Positions 54,139-62,703 are shown, numbered from the stretch's first letter. The stretch: 64,000 bases of DNA from Bog-950 sp046329495 (GCA_046329495.1 JAXLUO010000002.1:124001-188000); one strand, 5' to 3'. The notes: generated by a model not told the origin, from the sequence alone. Made by a program: numbers and translations.

Positions 54139-54783
54139 ATGAAAAGTGCCACCACTTCTAAATGGAACCTGCATTATTTACTCGGGTCTTTTGCCATACT
54201 TATTATTCTGGCAGCCTGTAACCAACAGGGCAATACCGAACGCCAGCAAAAGCTGGATGATTTAAAAGCCTATGTAGAAGAGCGCCGCGATTCGATGGAT
54301 AATTACCTGGACCGTACCTGGGATGATATGAATGCCGAATTTGAACAACGCAGAAGAAAGCTGGAAAATGATACGGCCGATATGAATGAAGAAATGCGCA
54401 ATGCTTACTACAAATCGGTAGAGGATTGGAATAACATGAAGAACAATTTTCAGACCCGCTGGACCGAGCATGCACGCGTAAAGAAAGAGGATGAATTACG
54501 CAGCACGCTGGTGATAAACGGAGTGCGGCCTGATTATACGGACCTGCCTGCAAGCCGTTTAATTGAGCAATACGAACATTTTGTAAGCACCGTAAACATG
54601 CATAAGGACGAATACACAGCCGATGAATGGCAGGTAATAAATGTGAACTATAAAGCATTGAACGGCCGCAAACGCGAACTTGAAAGCCAGATTAATGCGC
54701 CCGATGGTGCTAAGATTACCAAGCTGCAGTTGCAATATACCGGCATAAAAGCTGTTAACCGCCCGGTTGCTGAAAACCCTTAG
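54139..54783 (+). CDS. Helical lipoprotein of unknown function
   Basis: 214 residues from the ATG at 54139, which starts a lipoprotein signal ending ILAAC (Cys28); the earlier ATG at 54097 would make it too long. The mature part is nearly all charged helix (YVEERRDSMDNYLDRTWDDMN, EFEQRRRKLENDTADMN), probably a coiled coil. I do not recognise a family. It is followed 17 nt later by an AsmA-like gene, which suggests an envelope role. Confidence 0.78.
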   Translation: MKSATTSKWNLHYLLGSFAILIILAACNQQGNTERQQKLDDLKAYVEERRDSMDNYLDRTWDDMNAEFEQRRRKLENDTADMNEEMRNAYYKSVEDWNNMKNNFQTRWTEHARVKKEDELRSTLVINGVRPDYTDLPASRLIEQYEHFVSTVNMHKDEYTADEWQVINVNYKALNGRKRELESQINAPDGAKITKLQLQYTGIKAVNRPVAENP

Positions 54784-54800
54784 AGATTTAAGATAGTCGG

Positions 54801-55877
54801 ATGAGTGATCAGAAACAAAAGAGCCGTATTTGGCTACTATTAATATGGGCAGGCTTGCCATTGGCAAGTCTGCTCAGTTTTTTATTTCCGCCCGTATTAA
54901 ACTATATAAATACGCGCATACTGCGCCGTGCAAAAGGGTTCGACATGTCGGTAAAGCGGGTAAAAATAAAGCTGCTACCGGCGCGCATTGAGTTTTTACA
55001 CTTCTCTTTCACCCAATTAGCAAATTTGCACGAAGGTTCAAGTTTTACCATTCAGGTTCCCTCCATTCAATTAAGGATACAATGGAGCCAATTACTTAGA
55101 GGAAGAATAATAGGGAGCATTACAATAGATAAACCAGAGATATTATTTGCCCGCTTTGAAAAGGACACCTACGAAAATTTATCATTGCCCTTCCATCCGC
55201 ACATCCTAATTGAATCGTTGAAAATTAACGGGGGTAAAATACTTTACCGCGATAAAAACACCACACCGGAAATAGCATTGCAGGTAACCGACATATGGGC
55301 AGAGGCGGTTAACTTAAGCAATATCAATTATCACTACTCGCAGTTGCCATCCAAGATTGACATGACCGCCCAACTGCAAGGTGGCCGTATGAGTATTATG
55401 TGTGCCATTGACCCGCACGCCAACCATCCTACCTTTGATTTAAATGCGGAAGTGGTAAATGTACAACTGGCTGAGCTTAATAACCTGTTCAGACATTACG
55501 GTAAGTTTGATGTTAACCAGGGAGAGCTTAGCCTGTTTGCTGAAATTGCTGCCCGCGACGGTTATTTTAAAGGTTACGTAAAACCTGTAATAACGAACCT
55601 GGACATTTTAGGTCCGGAGGATAAGTTTAAGGGCTTTTTGCGCAGGGTATGGGAAGGTATGGTGGGTGCAGCAGCCGAAATTCTGGTTAATCATAAACAC
55701 GATCAACTGGCCACAAAAATTCCGATAGACGGTAAATTTAAAAACCCAAAGGTACACCTAACCTTTGCCATATTGGAAGTATTTAATAATGCGTTTGTCC
55801 ATGCCTTAACTGCCTCGCTGGATTTTGAGATAAACATTAAATCGGTAGATAATCAACCAGGTACTGATAAGTCTTAA
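54801..55877 (+). CDS. AsmA/DUF748-like envelope protein
   Basis: 358 residues. N-terminal helix (IWLLLIWAGLPLASLLSFLF) and a periplasmic domain with DUF748-type strands (VKRVKIKLLPARIEFLHFSF, IGSITIDKPEILFARFEKD, GGKILYRDKNTTPEIAL, GKFDVNQGELSLFAEIA). A shorter version of the protein at 42857-45232. Co-oriented with the lipoprotein before it. Its stop overlaps that of topoisomerase IB (TTAA). Confidence 0.8.
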   Translation: MSDQKQKSRIWLLLIWAGLPLASLLSFLFPPVLNYINTRILRRAKGFDMSVKRVKIKLLPARIEFLHFSFTQLANLHEGSSFTIQVPSIQLRIQWSQLLRGRIIGSITIDKPEILFARFEKDTYENLSLPFHPHILIESLKINGGKILYRDKNTTPEIALQVTDIWAEAVNLSNINYHYSQLPSKIDMTAQLQGGRMSIMCAIDPHANHPTFDLNAEVVNVQLAELNNLFRHYGKFDVNQGELSLFAEIAARDGYFKGYVKPVITNLDILGPEDKFKGFLRRVWEGMVGAAAEILVNHKHDQLATKIPIDGKFKNPKVHLTFAILEVFNNAFVHALTASLDFEINIKSVDNQPGTDKS

Positions 55878-56938
55878 GCTTTGCATTCGCAAAGCATGTA
55901 TTCCATAGTTACCTGTTCTTCGGGCGAGATGGTATTGAGCGCCGAAGTATCACCTTTCATTTTCTTCAATTTCTGCAGGTATTTGCTTAAGCGGCCCTGT
56001 TCGTAATGTTCAAAAACGGAAGGGTGGATGTAATATTTTTTACAAACCGTTTTTGTATTCCCCAATTTTGCAGCAACCTGTTCCAATGCAGCATTTAATT
56101 GCTGTCGCGCTGCTGTTATAGTTTCAAAATCCTCTGCTTCGGCCAGGCTGCCGAACATAGAAACTGTACCCCACCAGGTACGAAAATCTTTGGCTGTAAA
56201 ATCCTTGCCAGTGCTCTCCATTATATAACTATTCACATCCGATGAATCAACCACATGTTTCTCTCCCTTTTCATCGTAATATTGAAACAGTTCCTGCCCC
56301 GGTATATCGCGCAACTTTTTCATCATACCTGTTAGCCGGGCATGGGTAAGTTTAATTTCCTGGTAAACACCTTTTTTACCTTTAAAGGCAATAACCATTT
56401 TACTGCCCTTAATTTGTACATGCTTATTACGCAAACTGGTTAGGCCATAGGAGCCATACATTTTTGTATAGGCCGAATTGCCTACGCGGATACAGGTTTT
56501 ATCCATTACGGTTATGGCCAGTGCCAGCACCTTTTCGCGGGTAAAATCTCGCTTGCGCAAATCCTTATTCAGGCGTTTACGTAAAGCGGGCAGGCTGCGT
56601 GCAAAATCAACCATGCGGCTATGCTTGCGTACGTTGCGGTGTTTGCTCCACTCGCTATGGTATTTATATTGCTTTCGTCCGGCGGCATCAATACCGGTAA
56701 CCTGCAAGTGCCCGTTAGGCTTGGGATTGATCCATACGTTGGTCCAGGCGGGAGGAATAACAAGGCTTTTAATGCGCTGCAATGTTTCAGTATCCGTAAT
56801 TCGTTTGCCGTCGGCATCCGCGTAAACAAAACCTTTACCTTTACGCAAGCGTGTATAACCTTTTACATCGGCGCTTACATATACCAGTTTCATTTCGCGT
56901 GCTACAGCAACTAATACACTCCTCTCCTCAATTTTCAT
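55874..56938 (-). CDS. DNA topoisomerase IB (poxvirus-type)
   Basis: 354 residues. N-terminal DNA-binding domain (GKGFVYADADGKRI, PPAWTNVWINPKPNGHLQVTG) and catalytic domain with the Arg of TCIRVGNSAY, Lys in the hairpin, FRTWWGTVSMF (His-equivalent region) and the catalytic Tyr in KKYYIHPSVFEHY. It relaxes supercoils through a 3'-phosphotyrosine. Bacterial type IB enzymes are patchily distributed. It lies after csbD on the minus strand with a possible terminator between. Confidence 0.93.
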   Translation of the reverse strand: MKIEERSVLVAVAREMKLVYVSADVKGYTRLRKGKGFVYADADGKRITDTETLQRIKSLVIPPAWTNVWINPKPNGHLQVTGIDAAGRKQYKYHSEWSKHRNVRKHSRMVDFARSLPALRKRLNKDLRKRDFTREKVLALAITVMDKTCIRVGNSAYTKMYGSYGLTSLRNKHVQIKGSKMVIAFKGKKGVYQEIKLTHARLTGMMKKLRDIPGQELFQYYDEKGEKHVVDSSDVNSYIMESTGKDFTAKDFRTWWGTVSMFGSLAEAEDFETITAARQQLNAALEQVAAKLGNTKTVCKKYYIHPSVFEHYEQGRLSKYLQKLKKMKGDTSALNTISPEEQVTMEYMLCECKA

Positions 56939-56964
56939 TTGCTCCGGTCCCTCTATAAATAAAG

Positions 56965-56992
56965 AAGCCCCAAAACTTTCGCTTCGGGGCTT
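56965..56992 (-). terminator. Stem-loop between csbD and the topoisomerase IB gene
   Basis: Minus strand AAGCCCC ... GGGGCTT, 7-bp stem with a 14-nt loop, followed by CTTTATTTAT. Reads as a moderately strong terminator 17 nt after csbD. Confidence 0.65.
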
Positions 56993-57009
56993 GCTTTATC
57001 CTACCCAAC

Positions 57010-57195
57010 TTAAAGGCTATTTATCCATGTTACCAGTTCTTCGCGCTGCTTGCCGGTTTTTTGCTGCAGGCGACCCAACAGTTCGTCTTCTTTTCCTTCT
57101 TCGTACCGTACATCATCCTCCGTTAAATCGGCGTACGCCTGTTTTACTTTTCCTTTGATCTCATTCCACTTTCCTTCTATTCTCAGCTTATCCAT
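57010..57195 (-). CDS. CsbD-family stress protein
   Basis: 61 residues in the typical pattern: KWNEIKGKVKQAYADLTEDD, then GKEDELLGRLQQKTGK and a short tail ELVTWINSL. CsbD proteins are small, highly charged, and induced in general stress responses; the mechanism is unknown. An island motif lies 16-31 nt upstream. Confidence 0.94.
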   Translation of the reverse strand: MDKLRIEGKWNEIKGKVKQAYADLTEDDVRYEEGKEDELLGRLQQKTGKQREELVTWINSL

Positions 57196-57210
57196 ACTTT
57201 CTCATTTTGA

Positions 57211-57226
57211 TTAAAAAATTCAGCCA
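57211..57226 (-). promoter_or_regulatory. Island motif: TGGCTGA-ATTT-TTTAA
   Basis: Minus strand, ending 16 nt before the csbD start. The TTTAA half matches that at 46567; the first half keeps TGGC only. Confidence 0.4.
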
Positions 57227-57248
57227 AACACGTAAAAAGATCATTCCA

Positions 57249-58181
57249 CTACTTTTTTTCTGCATCCACATGCTTATTATGTATACCCACTTCACTATCG
57301 GGCTTTATATCGGTAGGATGTAGTTTTACGCCTGCTTCAATAGCAAGGCTCCGAGTAAACTCCGCCCCAAAAAACAATATTTGAGAGGAGTAAAATACCC
57401 ACACCAGAAGCAGCACAATTGAACCTGCTGCGCCGTATGTATCGCCAAGGTTGCTTTTAGTAAGATAGATACCAATGATATACTTGCCCAGCATAAACAA
57501 TACTGTAGTAAACACAGCACCCCAAATTACACTACGCCACTTTAAGCGCACATCCGACATAAACCTGTAGATAAGCGTAAAGAGTATAACCGTTAACATA
57601 CCCGAAAGAAGAAAGTCGAGTATCTGCAACAGGATAACGGGTCCATGATCGTATCTGCGCTCCAAAAAATTGGTAAAAGCGGCTAAACCCGCATGCAGCA
57701 TTAAGGATATAAGTAACAAAAATGCCAGCGAAATAATCATGGCCACCGAAAATAAACGGCTTAAAAAAAAGGTAGCAATTGGTTTGCGCGCCCTGGGCTT
57801 TACATCCCAAATAGTATTCAGCGAAGTGCGCAACTGACCAAATACGCTGGTGGCTCCAACAATAAGCAGTACAATAGCAATAATGGTAAATAACAAGTTA
57901 CTACCGGGTTTATAAGCAGCCTTTAATATATCCTGCACCAAATCGGCGCTATGGCTGCCGATAATGGACTGTAACTGGCGTTTCACTTCGCCTTGTACCG
58001 CTTCGGGGCCCAACAAAGCACCCGAAACACTAACTACTATTAATAAAAGCGGTGCGAGCGAGAACACCGTATAGTAGGAAAGCGCAGCCCCCAGGGTAGC
58101 AGTATCGTGCCGTTTATAAAGTTGAAACGAATTTTTGATGGAGTGCACAGCGGACCGCAGCCATTTCTTCAACTTGCTCAT
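57249..58181 (-). CDS. YihY/BrkB-family membrane protein
   Basis: 310 residues from the ATG at 58181 (MSKLKKWLRSAVHS); the frame runs on upstream for 80 codons through the divergent gene, which I take as chance. Six membrane helices with family motifs HDTATLGAALSYYTVFSLAPLL, FGQLRTSLNTIWDV and YGAAGSIVLLLVWVFYSSQI. Once thought to be RNase BN; actual function unknown. A short hydrophilic tail ends in HVDAEKK. Confidence 0.92.
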   Translation of the reverse strand: MSKLKKWLRSAVHSIKNSFQLYKRHDTATLGAALSYYTVFSLAPLLLIVVSVSGALLGPEAVQGEVKRQLQSIIGSHSADLVQDILKAAYKPGSNLLFTIIAIVLLIVGATSVFGQLRTSLNTIWDVKPRARKPIATFFLSRLFSVAMIISLAFLLLISLMLHAGLAAFTNFLERRYDHGPVILLQILDFLLSGMLTVILFTLIYRFMSDVRLKWRSVIWGAVFTTVLFMLGKYIIGIYLTKSNLGDTYGAAGSIVLLLVWVFYSSQILFFGAEFTRSLAIEAGVKLHPTDIKPDSEVGIHNKHVDAEKK

Positions 58182-58222
58182 GAACAGGGTATTTACAAAC
58201 CGACAGAAAAAATTATGCCCGG

Positions 58223-58238
58223 TGGCATGCTTATTGGC
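58223..58238 (+). promoter_or_regulatory. Island motif: TGGCATG-CTTA-TTGGC
   Basis: Ends 21 nt before the iron permease start. Both halves are near the sigma-54 consensus (TGGCACG-N4-TTGC), the closest along with 38997. Confidence 0.55.
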
Positions 58239-58259
58239 CAAGGTTAGAAAAAACCTTAT

Positions 58260-58724
58260 ATGAGTGCATCGAAACGAAACAAGCTGAGTGCAGCATTTGA
58301 AAAGTTTGCTAATGTAGCTACCAGAGCCACCGGCAGTACCACAGCCTTTTTGCTGGCGTTGGGTGTAATTATAGCCTGGGTTATCAGCGGTCCCATCTTC
58401 CATTATTCCGACACCTGGCAATTGGTTATAAATACGGGAACCACCATTGTTACTTTCTTAATGGTATTTCTTATTCAAAAAGCGCAGAATAAGGATTCGC
58501 TTGCCTTGCAGCTAAAATTAAATGAACTGGTTGCCGCCGCCGAATTAGCGAGCAATAGGTTAGTGGATGTAGAAGACTTAACTGAAGAAGAATTGCGAAC
58601 CCTGCACCGCTATTACGAAAAGCTGGCAGAACTGGCTAAAAAGGAGAACGGGATACAGGCCTCTCATTCCATTGAAGAAGCCATGAAGGACCACGAGCGC
58701 AAACAAACCCCGGATGAACAGTAA
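58260..58724 (+). CDS. Low-affinity iron permease family protein
   Basis: 154 residues of the family named after yeast Fet4. Two helices (FLLALGVIIAWVISGP, LVINTGTTIVTFLMVFLIQ) with the conserved TGTTIVTFLMVFLIQ and QNKDSLALQLKLNELV stretches, then a cytoplasmic helical tail (EDLTEEELRTLHRYYEKLAE). The bacterial members are half the length of Fet4 and iron transport is not proven for them. Confidence 0.92.
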   Translation: MSASKRNKLSAAFEKFANVATRATGSTTAFLLALGVIIAWVISGPIFHYSDTWQLVINTGTTIVTFLMVFLIQKAQNKDSLALQLKLNELVAAAELASNRLVDVEDLTEEELRTLHRYYEKLAELAKKENGIQASHSIEEAMKDHERKQTPDEQ

Positions 58725-58730
58725 TAAAAT

Positions 58731-58753
58731 AGGGCCGGTTAAAAACCGGCCCT
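58731..58753. terminator. Stem-loop between the iron permease and small lipoprotein genes
   Basis: Perfect 10-bp stem AGGGCCGGTT / AACCGGCCCT with a 3-nt loop. On the minus strand it is followed by ATTTTATT, so it mainly serves the convergent lipoprotein gene; on the plus strand there is no T-tract. Confidence 0.8.
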
Positions 58754-58799
58754 AAAGCGTCAATCCAACTTCACCATTTATAGCGACGCCTTAATGGAA

Positions 58800-58994
58800 T
58801 CAAGGCGCTTTTTTACAATCGTAATTTTGCGCTTCGTACACATCTACAGCTAAGCCGTAGGCGGTGTGGCTGTCGTAATCTTTCTCGCATAAGCGAACAT
58901 CAGGTTCGTTATTTTTGGTACATACAGTGCATTTACTACAGCTGCTGGCACCCGAAATAACTACCGCAAAAAGCAAACCTACCAGGAGTTTCAT
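58800..58994 (-). CDS. Small Cys-rich lipoprotein
   Basis: 64 residues. Lipobox SGASSC (Cys19), then SKCTVCTK, RLCEKDYD and a C-terminal NYDCKKAP. No domain known; the mature part is about 45 residues with five Cys including the lipidated one. TGGCATT occurs 60 nt upstream, without a clear second half. Confidence 0.8.
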   Translation of the reverse strand: MKLLVGLLFAVVISGASSCSKCTVCTKNNEPDVRLCEKDYDSHTAYGLAVDVYEAQNYDCKKAP

Positions 58995-59162
58995 AACCTT
59001 AGTTTTGGGTGATTAATTGTTTTTACAAGGCGTTATTTTCAAGAAACATCCCAAATGCCAATGTTCGTAGTTGGGGAAATTGTTCCACACAATAAATCAG
59101 CTTCTTCTATTTATTGCCCTGAGGAAAGCATGCCACCACTGCTGTTGAGAAAATTGCCGCCA

Positions 59163-59178
59163 TGGCATAAAAATTTTT
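59163..59178 (+). promoter_or_regulatory. Island motif: TGGCATA-AAAA-TTTTT
   Basis: Ends 23 nt before the lipocalin start. Confidence 0.45.
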
Positions 59179-59201
59179 AGTGGGGGGCTAAAACCACCTG
59201 C

Positions 59202-59726
59202 ATGAAGTATGTATTGCTATTGATTTGCGGCCTTTTGATGTATACCGGTGGGCAGGCAAAAACGGATACCTTAAAAACAGTGGATAGCGTAAACCTGCTG
59301 AAATATGCAGGTAAATGGTATGAAATAGCTTCGAAGCCTATACACTGGCAGCGCAATTGTGACTGCACCTCGGCTGAATACACCCCCAGGAGTGATGGTA
59401 AAATTGATGTGCTGAACAGTTGTAACGATCGCAAAAAGTTGAAGCGCGATTCGACACGTGCCGTAGCATGGCCAACCGACGCTACCAATGCCAAACTAAA
59501 AGTAAAGTTTGGACTTATAACCGGCGATTACCAAATAATCGCTCTGGCACCCGACTATTCGTACGCCATGGTAGGTACCGGAGATAGAAAGTATTTATGG
59601 ATTTTAAGCCGCACACGTATTATGGATGAAGCTATTATTAAGGATTTGGTAGCTACTGCCGAGAAACTGGGATTTGTGGTAGAGGACCTGCAGTTCACCA
59701 AACAAAGTTGCTACAATAATTATTAG
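59202..59726 (+). CDS. Lipocalin (Blc family)
   Basis: 174 residues. Signal peptide (YVLLLICGLLMYTGGQA) without a lipobox Cys. The first structural motif is LLKYAGKWYEIASKP (GxW), the second includes PTDATNAKLKVKFG, and the last DLQFTKQ with an Arg-containing ILSRTRIMDE stretch. Blc-type lipocalins bind lysophospholipids or fatty acids in the envelope and are stress-induced in E. coli. In context it fits an envelope-repair role with mlaEFD and the AsmA-like proteins. Confidence 0.92.
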   Translation: MKYVLLLICGLLMYTGGQAKTDTLKTVDSVNLLKYAGKWYEIASKPIHWQRNCDCTSAEYTPRSDGKIDVLNSCNDRKKLKRDSTRAVAWPTDATNAKLKVKFGLITGDYQIIALAPDYSYAMVGTGDRKYLWILSRTRIMDEAIIKDLVATAEKLGFVVEDLQFTKQSCYNNY

Positions 59727-59781
59727 TTTTGGAATCAGCGATTATTACCCCTCCCCAGGGTTTAACTCTTAACAAGGATAT

Positions 59782-61251
59782 ATGAAGCGTATACTCGTAA
59801 TAGATGATGATAAGGATATTACTGCCCTGTTGCAGCGTTTTTTAACGAAAAACGGGTACGAGGTGCAAATTGCATGGTCGGGCAGCGAGGGCATGGAAAA
59901 ACTGATAGACTTTAAACCCGATTTGGTGATGAGCGATTACCGGCTGGATGATATGACCGGCGCTGACTTGCTTACCAAGATAAAGGACATAAATGCACAA
60001 ATTCCGGTTTTAATAATTACAGGTTACAGCGATTTAAAAACTGCTGTTAGTGTGATAAGACTTGGTGCTGTAGATTATATAACCAAACCCTTGTTACCGG
60101 AAGAAATTCTATACACCATACGCCAAACATTAAGCAGAGCGGAAAACGGCGATGTGCAACAACCAAGCGGCGTAAACGGAACGGGGACTAAGAAAAAAAC
60201 CGTATCAAGCGATTATTACTTTAATGATAGTCCGGAATCATCGAATTTATTAAGACAGATTGAATTGGTGGCCCCCACCAATTACAGTGTTATTATATAT
60301 GGAGAGAGCGGATCGGGCAAAGAAGGCGTAGCCCGGGCCATACATGACAGAAGCAAGCGCGCGGGCAAGCCATTTGTTACCATGGATTGCGGAGCTATTT
60401 CGAAAGAATTGGCCGGAAGTGAGCTGTTTGGACATGAAAAAGGTTCGTTTACCGGGGCTGTTAGTCAAAAAATAGGGCACTTTGAGTTAGCCAACGAGGG
60501 CACGCTGTTTCTTGATGAGATTGCCAACTTGCCTTACGATGTGCAGGTGTCGTTATTACGGGTAGTGCAGGAAAAAAAGGTTAGGCGCGTAGGTGGCACC
60601 AAAGAGATAAATATTGATGTACGCATAATTGTAGCCAGTAACGAAAGGCTGAGCGAGGCTTCGCGGAAGGGAAAATTCAGAGAGGATTTGTATCACCGCT
60701 TTAACGAATTCAGTATTGATGTACCTCCATTACGTGAGCGCAAGAACGATATTATGTTCTTTGCACATCGCTTTTTACAGGAAACCGCTAATGAGTTAGG
60801 CAAAAAAATAAGCGGCTTTAACCCTGATGTGCAGGAAGCGTTTCTTAAATATCCATGGTTCGGCAATTTGCGCGAGCTTAAGAACGTTATTAAACGGGCC
60901 TGTTTGCTGAGCGTAAATGATACCGTTGATGTGCGGGCACTGCCATTTGAAATAGTTAACTATTCGCATTTAGAATTTGGTGAAGCGGCAAATGCCCCTA
61001 CAGAACAAAGCGCTTTTATTAACCAGCAACCACCGCAGATTAAACAGCCTGTAATTAACGATGGGGTTGCGGAAGAGAAGAAGCCCGAATTACATAAGGT
61101 TAACCTTAAAAAGGCTGCGCAACATGCCGAATACGAGATGATACTGGAGGCACTGAAAAAATCGAACTTTAATAAAAGTAAGGCGGCTGAAATTTTAGGC
61201 ATTGACCGCAAAACGCTTTACAACAAAATGAAGCAAATAAATTTAGACTAA
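59782..61251 (+). CDS. Sigma-54-dependent response regulator (NtrC family)
   Basis: 489 residues. Receiver domain (IDDDKDI, phospho-acceptor in VMSDYRLDDMTG, TGYSD, TKPL), AAA+ domain from about 150 with Walker A GESGSGKEGVAR, the sigma-54-contacting loop as GSFTGA (usual GAFTGA), Walker B LFLDEIANLP and the arginine-finger region, then a linker (400-435) and a Fis-type HTH (NKSKAAEILGIDRKTLYNKM). It would activate sigma-54 promoters. Followed 12 nt later by its likely kinase partner. Confidence 0.95.
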   Translation: MKRILVIDDDKDITALLQRFLTKNGYEVQIAWSGSEGMEKLIDFKPDLVMSDYRLDDMTGADLLTKIKDINAQIPVLIITGYSDLKTAVSVIRLGAVDYITKPLLPEEILYTIRQTLSRAENGDVQQPSGVNGTGTKKKTVSSDYYFNDSPESSNLLRQIELVAPTNYSVIIYGESGSGKEGVARAIHDRSKRAGKPFVTMDCGAISKELAGSELFGHEKGSFTGAVSQKIGHFELANEGTLFLDEIANLPYDVQVSLLRVVQEKKVRRVGGTKEINIDVRIIVASNERLSEASRKGKFREDLYHRFNEFSIDVPPLRERKNDIMFFAHRFLQETANELGKKISGFNPDVQEAFLKYPWFGNLRELKNVIKRACLLSVNDTVDVRALPFEIVNYSHLEFGEAANAPTEQSAFINQQPPQIKQPVINDGVAEEKKPELHKVNLKKAAQHAEYEMILEALKKSNFNKSKAAEILGIDRKTLYNKMKQINLD

Positions 61252-61263
61252 CCGGGTTGGGGG

Positions 61264-62703
61264 ATGAACGGCCATAAACTGAAAATATTGATAGTGGATG
61301 ATGATGAGGATGATCTTTTCCTTACCTGTAACTATTTACAAGGCATCGATAACTATCAACTGGAGCTGGAAACGGAAATAAATTACAAGCGTGCTTGTGA
61401 TAAAATTCTGGAAAACAGACACGACATCTACATTATAGACTACCTGCTGGGGCCACATACCGGTGTAGAGCTTATACGCGACTGTGTAGGCGGCGGTATA
61501 AACAAACCCTATATACTACTTACCGGTAAAGGCGACCGGCAAATTGATATTGAGGCCACCAAGGCAGGTGCGTACGATTACCTGATAAAAAGCGAAATTA
61601 ATACCGAGTTACTGGAGCGCAGTTTGCGTTATTCGGCCGAACGTTACCAGGCCTATAAGGCAGTAGCCGAAAATGAAAAACGATTCAGAGATATATTTGA
61701 TAAAACCACGGATATCATCTTTGTGTTGAATCAGCAGCTGGAGTTTGTGAATGTTAACGCAGCGTTAACCCGCATATTAGGCTACCAGATAAACGACCTG
61801 CTAAACAAGCCTTTTGCTGCTTTGTTTGCCAGCGAAGAGCAGGGCCTGCGATTTACCCAAACTATGCAGGCGCAAGACCAGGGTAGCAATCAGGAAGTTG
61901 TACTGCGTGCAGGTAATGGTGAGCAACGCACCTTTATTGCCTCGTATACCCAAATAGTAAACGATAATCAGCCTATCGAATACCAGGGCATTTTGTTTGA
62001 CTATACCACCATTAAAAAATCGTTGGCCGATGAGCTGTTGCGCGAAAAAACCGAAGCAACCAATCAACTTGTGCGTACCCTGGCCCACGAAATCCGGAAT
62101 CCGCTTACCAATATTGATCTTTCGGTGAGCCATGTGGAAACGGAATTGCCCGAGAGCCTGCACTTTTTTACCGAGATTATAAAGCGCAACAGCAAGCGTA
62201 TTAACGATCTTATCCGCGAGTTAATGAACATTTCAAAACCGCAGGAGAATAAGTTCGAAAAACTGGAGGTTACCCGCCTGTTACAGGAAACTATTTTAAG
62301 GGCTCATGACCGCATTGAGTTAAAAAAGGTACAGGTAGTTAAAGAATTTGGCACGTACGAAGTGTATATACGCGCTGATAATGCGCGTATGCAAATCGCC
62401 CTGCTGAACATCATTATTAATGCCATAGAGGCCATGGAAAGAGATGCCGGTGTATTGCACATAAAGGTGAATTCGGATAACAGCAAGGTAAACATCACCA
62501 TCAGCGATAATGGTTGTGGAATTGAGGAAGAATTCCTTTCCAGGTTATTTCAACCCTATTTTACCGGCAAGAAAAACGGCATGGGGCTCGGTTTAGCCAA
62601 CACCCATTCGGTAATAAATTCACATCAGGGCGAAATTTCGGTTAGTTCCAAACCGGGAATAGGCACTACTTTCAGCATTTCGCTTCCCGTTTTAAGCAAT
62701 TAA
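61264..62703 (+). CDS. Hybrid histidine kinase, REC-PAS-HisKA-HATPase
   Basis: 479 residues, no membrane helix, so a cytoplasmic sensor. N-terminal receiver (VDDDEDDLFL, Asp in YIIDYLLGPHTG), PAS domain (KRFRDIFDKTTDIIFVLNQQ, ITRILGY), HisKA with TLAHEIRNPLTNIDLS, and ATPase domain (NIIINAIEAM, DNGCGIEEEFL, GMGLGLANTHS). It probably controls the NtrC-type regulator just upstream. The N-terminal receiver means it also takes a signal from another kinase. Confidence 0.94.
   Translation: MNGHKLKILIVDDDEDDLFLTCNYLQGIDNYQLELETEINYKRACDKILENRHDIYIIDYLLGPHTGVELIRDCVGGGINKPYILLTGKGDRQIDIEATKAGAYDYLIKSEINTELLERSLRYSAERYQAYKAVAENEKRFRDIFDKTTDIIFVLNQQLEFVNVNAALTRILGYQINDLLNKPFAALFASEEQGLRFTQTMQAQDQGSNQEVVLRAGNGEQRTFIASYTQIVNDNQPIEYQGILFDYTTIKKSLADELLREKTEATNQLVRTLAHEIRNPLTNIDLSVSHVETELPESLHFFTEIIKRNSKRINDLIRELMNISKPQENKFEKLEVTRLLQETILRAHDRIELKKVQVVKEFGTYEVYIRADNARMQIALLNIIINAIEAMERDAGVLHIKVNSDNSKVNITISDNGCGIEEEFLSRLFQPYFTGKKNGMGLGLANTHSVINSHQGEISVSSKPGIGTTFSISLPVLSN

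Noticed and set aside
58182..58421. 80-residue N-terminal extension of the YihY-family protein
   Set aside because: Overlaps the divergent iron permease gene antisense and is unlike the family; the family start is the ATG at 58181.
59054..59060. TGGCATT before the small lipoprotein at 58994 as a further member of the island motif
   Set aside because: No T-rich second half at the right place and it is 60 nt from the start; kept only as a weak note.
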